This document shows, piece by piece, positions 58,420 to 64,000 of a DNA stretch of 64,000 nucleotides. The notes under the pieces are model-generated. The model saw only the letters and a program-made list of their open reading frames with translations. It did no database searches and was not told the origin of the DNA. The stretch is from Nocardia arthritidis NBRC 100137 (GTDB taxonomy: Bacteria; Actinomycetota; Actinomycetes; Mycobacteriales; Mycobacteriaceae): the NCBI RefSeq assembly GCF_001612765.1, contig NZ_BDBB01000002.1:124001-188000 (forward strand), read 5' to 3'. Both the position numbers and the translations under genes were made by a program. Every line of letters starts with the position of its first letter. The stretch's first letter is position 1.

Positions 58420-59223
58420 ATGGCACGGGTCAGGGACTGGGTCGGCAAGCACGTCATCGTCACCGGCGGATCGGAAGGGATCGGCGCCGCGGTGGCGGAG
58501 GCCTTCGCGCGGCGTGGCGCGCAGGTCTCGATCATCGCGCGCCGGAAGCTTCCGCTGCGCGACACCGCGAAACGATTGGGTGCGGACCGGGCCGTCGCGG
58601 ACGTGACCCGTCCGGACCAACTCGATTCGGCCATCACGGAATTGGAGCAGCGCAACGGGTCCTGCGACGTCATCGCCTGCTGCGCGGGACTCACCCTGCC
58701 CGGACGGTTCCTCGAAGTGGACGCCGACGAGTTCGAGGTGCAGATGTCGGCGAACTATCTCGGCGCGGTGCACGCGGTGCGCCGGGTGCTGCCGGGGATG
58801 GTGCGGCGGGGCGGCGGAAAGATCCTGCTGGTCAGCTCGACGTCGGCGTTTCTCGGGATCACCGGCTACACCGGTTATGGACCCACCAAGGCGAGTATCC
58901 GCCAGCTGGCGTTGTGCCTGCGCTACGAGGTCGAGCCGCAGGGCGTGGACGTCACGGTGATCTATCCGGCCGACACCGACACGCCGGGGCTGGCGATGGA
59001 GAACCAGCGAAAGCCGGTGGAGACCAAGGCGATCACCGGATCGATCGAGCCGATGTCGGCCCGACGGGTCGCCGAGGCCGCGGTGCGGGGAATGGAACGC
59101 GGGCATCACCACATCGCCCTCGACCCTCTGACGCGGTTCTTCCTGGCCTGGGCGAACCTGCCCGAGGATCTGGCGCGGCCGTTCATGCGCCGCACCATCG
59201 CGAAGGCACTGCGCGGCAACTGA
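58420..59223 (+). CDS. SDR resembling 3-ketodihydrosphingosine reductase
   Basis: 267 aa. TGGSEGIGAAVAEAFARRGA nucleotide loop followed by ARRK (NADPH preference), CCAGL, SSTSAFLGITGYTGYGPTKA with catalytic Ser/Tyr/Lys, and YPADTDTPGLAMENQRKP, a block typical of KDSR-type enzymes. Its expected reaction is reduction of a 3-keto-amine to the 1,3- or 1,2-amino alcohol, the step after an oxoamine synthase. ATG at 58420 follows GAGGG. Last gene of the operon, with a strong terminator 12 bases after the stop. Confidence 0.88.
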   Translation: MARVRDWVGKHVIVTGGSEGIGAAVAEAFARRGAQVSIIARRKLPLRDTAKRLGADRAVADVTRPDQLDSAITELEQRNGSCDVIACCAGLTLPGRFLEVDADEFEVQMSANYLGAVHAVRRVLPGMVRRGGGKILLVSSTSAFLGITGYTGYGPTKASIRQLALCLRYEVEPQGVDVTVIYPADTDTPGLAMENQRKPVETKAITGSIEPMSARRVAEAAVRGMERGHHHIALDPLTRFFLAWANLPEDLARPFMRRTIAKALRGN

Positions 59224-59234
59224 ACTCCGACCAC

Positions 59235-59285
59235 GCGAAAGACCCGCTCGCACATCGAATGCAGATGCGCGAGCGGGTCTTTCGC
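59235..59285. terminator. Strong bidirectional hairpin terminator closing the PKS operon
   Basis: Seventeen perfect base pairs (gcgaaagacccgctcgc / gcgagcgggtctttcgc) with an inner catc/gatg extension. It sits exactly between the convergent SDR and DoxX genes. Confidence 0.85.
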
Positions 59286-59290
59286 CATAT

Positions 59291-59728
59291 TCACCCGAGG
59301 ATGACGACCACGCAGGCCGCGATGAAGAGCACCTGAACCAGACCCCGCAGCGGCAGCGGCATGGTCTTGATGCCCAGTTCGGCACGGGCGGCGCGGACGT
59401 TCGCGGGGAACAGGGCAAGAAGCAGGGCGATCAGGCAGGTCGCGGCCAGGTCGGCGGTGGCCGGGATCATCACGCCGAGCGCGCCCGCCAACTCCAGGAC
59501 GCCGGTCAGCGTCACCAGCGCGGGCGCGTTCGGCAGCCGCGGCGGCACCATGGCGATCAGGGCGTCGCGGCGCGGCTGGAGGAAGTGCGCGCTCGCCGTG
59601 AGGACGAGCATCGCGGCCAGCCCGAGTGCGGTCGCGTGCGCCCACGAATCGAGCCAGCCGCTGCCGGTCAGCCGGCCGATGAGCCGGGCGAGGGCGGTGA
59701 CGGCGACGAGGACAACCAGCGGGGCCAT
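59291..59728 (-). CDS. DoxX-like membrane protein
   Basis: 145 aa with four transmembrane segments: the DoxX/DoxD-like fold with FLQPRRDALIAMVPPRLPNA and TGVLELAGALGVM. Members are associated with redox or stress functions, mostly uncharacterised. It is divergent from a TetR gene, which probably controls it. Confidence 0.85.
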   Translation of the reverse strand: MAPLVVLVAVTALARLIGRLTGSGWLDSWAHATALGLAAMLVLTASAHFLQPRRDALIAMVPPRLPNAPALVTLTGVLELAGALGVMIPATADLAATCLIALLLALFPANVRAARAELGIKTMPLPLRGLVQVLFIAACVVVILG

Positions 59729-59770
59729 CGGGTCTCCTGAACATCGAAAGCATATCTTGACACTGGAAAG

Positions 59771-59798
59771 ATTAAATCCGCTACCGCTAACTTGTCAA
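59771..59798 (-). promoter_or_regulatory. Promoter of the DoxX gene
   Basis: On the minus strand TTGACA (59793-59798), 16 bases, TTTAAT (59771-59776): full -35 and five of six -10 positions. Confidence 0.6.
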
Positions 59799-59826
59799 TG
59801 TCTAGATGGTCGGTCACCATCGAGGT

Positions 59827-60396
59827 ATGGCGAAGGACGGCTATCACCACGGAGATCTCCGCGCGGCGCTGCTGACCGCGGCCGCCGAACGGATCGCCGC
59901 CGACGGCGTCGACGCGCTCTCGCTGCGCAACCTGGCCCGGCACGCCGGCGTCTCACACGCCGCGCCCGCCCACCACTTCGGCGATCGAGCCGGACTGCTC
60001 ACCGCGTTGGCCACCGAGGGTTTCGAGCTGCTGGCCGAACAGCTCGCGCGAGCAGGCGAGGACTTCCGCGAGGTCGCGGTGGCATACATCCGCTTCGCGC
60101 GCGAGCACCCCGGACATTTCGACGTGATGTTCCGGCACAGCCTCCTGCACGCGGAGGACGCGGCTTTGCGCGCCGCGCGCGAACGTTCCGCGCTGGCGCT
60201 GCGCTCCGGCGTCTCGGACATCCAACCGGGACACAGTCACGACCGGCAGCAGGCGACCCAACTCGCCGCATGGTCGCTGGTGCACGGCTTCGCTTCGCTG
60301 TGGCGCGAAGGGGCACTGCATAATTCATCACTGGCCGCCGATTCCGATCCGGAGGCCCTGGCCCGCAAGATGTTGTCCACCATCCGGTTCGACTGA
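59827..60396 (+). CDS. TetR-family transcriptional regulator
   Basis: 189 aa. KDGYHHGDLRAALLTAAAER opening and HTH SLRNLARHAGVSHAAPAHHF at residues about 33-52, typical of the TetR subgroup that represses adjacent DoxX or oxidoreductase genes. ATG at 59827 is preferred by family; an ATG at 59806 is in frame. A TTGACA at 59757 may be its -35 element. Confidence 0.9.
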   Translation: MAKDGYHHGDLRAALLTAAAERIAADGVDALSLRNLARHAGVSHAAPAHHFGDRAGLLTALATEGFELLAEQLARAGEDFREVAVAYIRFAREHPGHFDVMFRHSLLHAEDAALRAARERSALALRSGVSDIQPGHSHDRQQATQLAAWSLVHGFASLWREGALHNSSLAADSDPEALARKMLSTIRFD

Positions 60397-60482
60397 CCGG
60401 AAACCGGCTTGCGCCGAGCCGCCACCGTGCTATCCAGAGACCCGGAAGGAGCAGGCGGCCACTCCCCAGCTGCCATCGACAC

Positions 60483-60851
60483 ATGGACATCCACGCCTAC
60501 CCGACCGAGGCGACCACACCGGTGGACCTGACCGAAGCACACCGGATCGCCGACCACCACTTGGCCAACGGCGACTATGCCGATCGCGCAATCACCTACC
60601 ACCTGACCGAGTTCGACACCTGCTTCGTCGCCGTCGCCACCTTCCCCCGCCCGCCGCAGGCCGATCCGGCGAGCCCGCCGGTGATCGTCGGCGGTTCGGT
60701 CTGCGTCATCGACAAACCCACCGGGGCGGTCTCCTACTGGCCGACCTACCCGGCCGACCTGGTGGCCGGCCAGTACGCGATCGCGCTGCGAGACGGTCGC
60801 CTGGTGATCGAGGACGGCTGGCCGGAGGATGACGACGAGTCATTCACGTGA
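60483..60851 (+). CDS. Hypothetical protein, possibly immunity-protein-35-like
   Basis: 122-aa acidic protein. The C-terminal half (GGSVCVIDKPTGAVSYWPTY) has the 'VDKxTG' turn seen in YrhB/Imm35-type proteins. It is alone, with no toxin gene beside it. Assignment is weak; it is otherwise an uncharacterised cytoplasmic protein. Confidence 0.7.
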   Translation: MDIHAYPTEATTPVDLTEAHRIADHHLANGDYADRAITYHLTEFDTCFVAVATFPRPPQADPASPPVIVGGSVCVIDKPTGAVSYWPTYPADLVAGQYAIALRDGRLVIEDGWPEDDDESFT

Positions 60852-61061
60852 CCGAGTCGTCCCGGCCGTGCGGGCGGCATACGAACCGCTCACCGGCCCG
60901 GCTCGCCGCGAGTCGCTGCCGCATCGGCCTGTCCGCAAGCCGGAACCATTGCCCCCATTGACAATTGATGCCGGTTCGACAACCATGATCACCGGCCGGG
61001 GCCTGCACCGGGCAAGCGTCAGGCATTCGGAACCGAGCAGCCGTAGGAGGCGGGTTTCTCC

Positions 61062-61757
61062 ATGGGGGACGACGCTCCCGAAGAGAATGCGCGCGAGACA
61101 GACCCGCCTCGGCAGCAGGACTCCACCGAGCCCAAGAGCTGGATCCGGCGCCACTCCGGGACGATTCTCACCACGCTGCTGTTCCCGATCGTCTCCGGTT
61201 TGATCGTTCTGGCCGTGGAGAAGTTCACCGACGAGAGCGAAGACGAGGATTCCGCCGCGCGAGCCTCGACCTCGGCTCAGCAGACCACGCGCGGTGACAG
61301 CCCGAAGGCTCCCCCGCCCCTCTCCTCCTTGCCTGCGACCTCGACGACCGCGTCGGCCGCCGAGGTCCGCTGGTCCGGCACGATCAACCTGACCTACCTC
61401 GACCTGGACTCCGTCCCGCCTCGGGTCCTGTCGAGCAACAGCGGCGCCAGCGCCTGGGTCAGCTACGACTGGGAGTCCATCGGCAAATTCTCCGGAGCCA
61501 CCCTCTACGGACTCGGCGGCGGATTCTTCACGACGAAGCCCACTCTCGCCCTGTGGACCACCTCGGGGCAACCCACCCGGCAACAGTGCTCGGAACTCAT
61601 CTCCACCCAGGGCGCCGAAACCCTACCGGTCACCACGGACAGCGCCTACTGCGTCAGAACCGCCGCGGGCCGCACCGCCTTCATCACCGGAGTGGCCCTC
61701 GACAACGCGCTCCATGCCTACACAGCCTCGGTCACCGTCTGGTCCGCCACCCAGTAG
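61062..61757 (+). CDS. Single-pass membrane protein with extracellular domain, unknown function
   Basis: 231 aa. An acidic cytoplasmic N-terminus (about 30 residues), one transmembrane helix (TILTTLLFPIVSGLIVLAVE, about 33-52), a Ser/Thr/Pro linker, then a beta-rich domain (VRWSGTINLTYLDLDSVPPR) with two Cys in the C-terminal third. TAGGAGG precedes the ATG. Not recognised; it could be a cell-surface binding protein. Confidence 0.8.
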   Translation: MGDDAPEENARETDPPRQQDSTEPKSWIRRHSGTILTTLLFPIVSGLIVLAVEKFTDESEDEDSAARASTSAQQTTRGDSPKAPPPLSSLPATSTTASAAEVRWSGTINLTYLDLDSVPPRVLSSNSGASAWVSYDWESIGKFSGATLYGLGGGFFTTKPTLALWTTSGQPTRQQCSELISTQGAETLPVTTDSAYCVRTAAGRTAFITGVALDNALHAYTASVTVWSATQ

Positions 61758-61792
61758 CCACTCGTCGCCCCGCCGGTTTCGCGAAAAGTGGC

Positions 61793-63127
61793 TCAGAATG
61801 CGGGCTGGGCGGGGAGGTCCGGGTCGGGGGTGGGTTCGCCCGCATCGGGGACCTCGGTGCCACGCAGCGAGGTCCCCGCGGTTTCACGCAGGTAGTTCCA
61901 GGCGAGCAGGCCGATCAGGGAGGCGCCGACCATGTAGAGGGCGGGGAACAACTCCCAGCCGGTTGACTCGATGACGGCCTCGTTGATCAGTGGGGCGGTG
62001 CCGCCGAAGGCCGCGGTGGAGACGTTGTAGGCGAGCGCGAAACCCGCGTAGCGGACATGAGTCGGGAAGATCGCGGGGAAGGTCGAGCTGATGGTGGACA
62101 GCTGCGGCACGTACAACAGCCCGAGCACGATGAAGCCGATGATGGCCCACGCGGTGCCCTGCCCCATCAGCCAGTACATCGGCACCGCCAGCACGGCCAG
62201 ACCCGTCAGGGAGAACAACCACATCGGGCGGCGGCCGACGGTGTCGGAGAGCCTGCCGAAGAACGGCAGCACCACCATCATCACCAGCTGCCCGAGCAGC
62301 ATCATCGCGGTGGTGGCCGACTCCCCCATACCGATGGTGTTCTGCAGATAGGTGGGCTGGTAGGTGAGCAGCGTGTAGTTCACCACGTTCAGCGCGACCA
62401 CGAGTCCGGCCAGTGTGAGAGTCTCGCGCCGGTAGGTGGTCAGCACTTCGCGCAGGCCACCGGGCGGATGCTTGTGCTCGGCGACTTCGGTGAACACCGG
62501 GCTCTCTTCCAGCTTGGCGCGCAGATACCAGCCGGTCAGGCCGAGTGGGATGGCGATCAAGAACGGGATGCGCCAGCCCCACTCGTGCATGGTGTCCGAA
62601 CCGAGCGCGAGCTGGCAGACCAGCACGGTCGCGGAGCCTCCGACGAAGCCCGCGAGCGTGCCGAACTCCAGGAAACTGCCGAGGAAACCGCGTTTGCGGT
62701 CGCTTGCGCATTCGGCGAGATACGTGGCGGCGCCGCCGTATTCGCCACCGGTCGAGAAGCCCTGCACCACCCGCAGCAGGATGAGCAGGACCGGGGCCAG
62801 CACACCGACGGACGCGTGGGTGGGCAGTACGCCGATGGCGCCGGTGGCGGCGGCCATGAGCAGGATCGTGGTGGCCAGCACGGCTTTGCGGCCGATCCGG
62901 TCACCGAGCGGTCCCCACACCATGCCGCCGAGCGGCCGCAGGACGAACGAGATGGCGAAGCCGAGCATGGTGCCGAGCGTGCCCAATTCCCCGGGGAAGA
63001 AGGCATCGGTCAGGTAGGTCGCGGTGGCGGCGTAGACGCCGTAGTCGAACCACTCCGTCGCGTTGCCCATGGCGGAGGCCGCCACGGAACGCCGCAGCGG
63101 GAAACTCTCCGATGTCCGGTCGGTCAC
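61793..63127 (-). CDS. MFS transporter, metabolite:H+ symporter (ProP/MhpT-like) family
   Basis: 444 aa with twelve transmembrane segments. MHS signatures: MGNATEWFDYGVYAA in TM1, GPLGDRIGRKAVL after TM2, GGEYGGAATYLAE in TM5. It probably takes up an organic acid, betaine or proline-like substrate with protons. GTG at 63127 is favoured by GAGAGG eight bases upstream; the frame extends to 63172. A CRP-type site lies about 170 bases upstream. Confidence 0.9.
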   Translation of the reverse strand: MTDRTSESFPLRRSVAASAMGNATEWFDYGVYAATATYLTDAFFPGELGTLGTMLGFAISFVLRPLGGMVWGPLGDRIGRKAVLATTILLMAAATGAIGVLPTHASVGVLAPVLLILLRVVQGFSTGGEYGGAATYLAECASDRKRGFLGSFLEFGTLAGFVGGSATVLVCQLALGSDTMHEWGWRIPFLIAIPLGLTGWYLRAKLEESPVFTEVAEHKHPPGGLREVLTTYRRETLTLAGLVVALNVVNYTLLTYQPTYLQNTIGMGESATTAMMLLGQLVMMVVLPFFGRLSDTVGRRPMWLFSLTGLAVLAVPMYWLMGQGTAWAIIGFIVLGLLYVPQLSTISSTFPAIFPTHVRYAGFALAYNVSTAAFGGTAPLINEAVIESTGWELFPALYMVGASLIGLLAWNYLRETAGTSLRGTEVPDAGEPTPDPDLPAQPAF

Positions 63128-63299
63128 GTGCACGTCCTCTCCAGTCCGTCCACGGACCTCGGTTCGTTCCACCTCGGGCTACGAGAACCGAAGGTGTGGC
63201 ACGAAACAGACCGATACCCAGGATCAGCCCCCGGCAAACAGTCGCGGACCCGAGAAACGCACCCAAGCGGTCGCGCTGACCTGCCACTAAGCGGCCAAT

Positions 63300-63315
63300 T
63301 GTGATGTCTATCACA
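63300..63315 (-). promoter_or_regulatory. CRP/GlxR-type binding site upstream of the MFS gene
   Basis: tgtgatgtctatcaca: exact TGTGA-N6-TCACA, within an 18-base inverted repeat (ttgtgat-N4-atcacaa). It matches the consensus of actinobacterial CRP proteins and sits between the MFS and TetR genes. Confidence 0.7.
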
Positions 63316-63391
63316 ACAACTCGCGGCGACTACGGCTATCGGTCCCGGCTTCGTGACCGACACACCGGTCGCCCGGCGACCGGCGGCGCGA

Positions 63392-63979
63392 TCACTCCCG
63401 GCCGAGCATGGCGGCGATACCGACCGCGACCTCTCGCGCCAGCGCACCGTCGACCGGCGCGTGCCGACTCAACAGCCGATACCACATGGCTCCGAACGCG
63501 AAATCCACCACGAGATCCAACGGCACCACCTCGGTGAACTCCCCGTTGTCCACGCCCCGACGCAGCAGCGTATGCAGCGTGGCACGCCGTGGCCCGATTA
63601 CAGTCTCCTGCAATCGCTTCGAGAGTGCGCAGTCGCGCTGCGCATCGGCCATCAGACCGACCAGCGCCTGCCCCGTCAGCTTGCGGGCCAGTTCGTAGGT
63701 CGCGGTGAGCAGACTTTCGACCTCCGCGAGCACGTCGGCGGACTCGGCGCGCACCCGCAAAGCCGGGTTCTCCTCGGCGAGCCCGACGAGCGCCTCCATG
63801 AGCACCGAGGCCTTGTCCGGCCACCACCGGTACACCGTCTGCCTGCCCGCGCCCGCCGCGTCGGCGATCGCCTTGATCGTCAGGTCCTGATAGCCGTCGC
63901 GTTCACACAGTTCCAGGGCGGCACGCAGGATCGCGCGCCTGGTGTCCTCGCTGCGCGGACGGCCGCGGGTTCCGGTCAT
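63392..63979 (-). CDS. TetR-family transcriptional regulator
   Basis: 195 aa. GRPRSEDTRRAILRAALELC opening and HTH LTIKAIADAAGAGRQTVYRW at residues about 33-52; a C-terminal TetR_C-like domain. It is upstream of and co-directional with the MFS gene, with 264 bases between, and may regulate it. Its own promoter lies at the window edge. Confidence 0.9.
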   Translation of the reverse strand: MTGTRGRPRSEDTRRAILRAALELCERDGYQDLTIKAIADAAGAGRQTVYRWWPDKASVLMEALVGLAEENPALRVRAESADVLAEVESLLTATYELARKLTGQALVGLMADAQRDCALSKRLQETVIGPRRATLHTLLRRGVDNGEFTEVVPLDLVVDFAFGAMWYRLLSRHAPVDGALAREVAVGIAAMLGRE

Positions 63980-64000
63980 GCCGACACTTTACAAGACACC

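Overview
The window is high-GC actinomycete DNA, most likely from a Nocardia or a close mycolic-acid-containing relative. Evidence includes a cyclopropane-mycolic-acid-synthase-type methyltransferase, class Ib ribonucleotide reductase genes with NrdR boxes, WXG100-like proteins, several leaderless-type promoters and large modular NRPS/PKS genes. The genus is an inference.

Layout. (1) 1-14000: the 3' part of a large NRPS gene (A-T-E / C-A-T / C-A-T-E-TE), translationally coupled to an ABC exporter (one ATPase, two ABC-2 permeases). (2) 14096-18050: a secreted intradiol-dioxygenase-like lipoprotein, nrdF behind two NrdR boxes, and mgtE. (3) 18070-25850: an accessory and partly decayed stretch. 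It holds a luciferase-like monooxygenase remnant, a lower-GC four-gene operon with WXG100-like proteins, an SAM methyltransferase, a chain of very small overlapping genes, a frameshifted HTH regulator and a conserved small gene with an in-frame TGA. (4) 25923-28832: nrdHIE on the minus strand, convergent with nrdF and with NrdR boxes at the same spacing. (5) 29224-36931: FMN reductase and divergent TetR, nadE, the molybdopterin genes moaD-moaA (minus) and moeA-moaCB-moaE (plus), an AraC-type regulator and a small protein. (6) 37119-45850: COG0523 GTPase, cell-wall amidase, small secreted protein, SDR, mycolic-acid methyltransferase, thioesterase, membrane protein, TetR and a SnoaL-like protein.

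(7) 46301-59223 is the most interesting part: one tightly coupled operon. Its genes encode a fully reducing type I PKS (KS-AT-DH-ER-KR-ACP, no thioesterase), an alpha-oxoamine synthase, an UnbV-like FG-GAP/ASPIC protein, an UnbU-like polytopic membrane protein, a broken flavin reductase, a DUF1702-like protein and a 3-ketodihydrosphingosine-reductase-like SDR. The simplest reading is that the PKS makes a reduced chain, the oxoamine synthase releases it by decarboxylative condensation with an amino acid, and the SDR reduces the ketone to a sphingoid-like amino alcohol. Three accessory proteins resemble those of enediyne clusters, although the PKS lacks enediyne architecture. A strong hairpin terminator closes the operon.

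(8) 59291-63979: DoxX, TetR, two small proteins of unknown function, an MHS-type MFS transporter with an upstream CRP-type site, and another TetR. I saw no rRNA, tRNA, CRISPR array, insertion sequence or prophage. Motif positions are by eye; family names are from recognised motifs, not from a database search.
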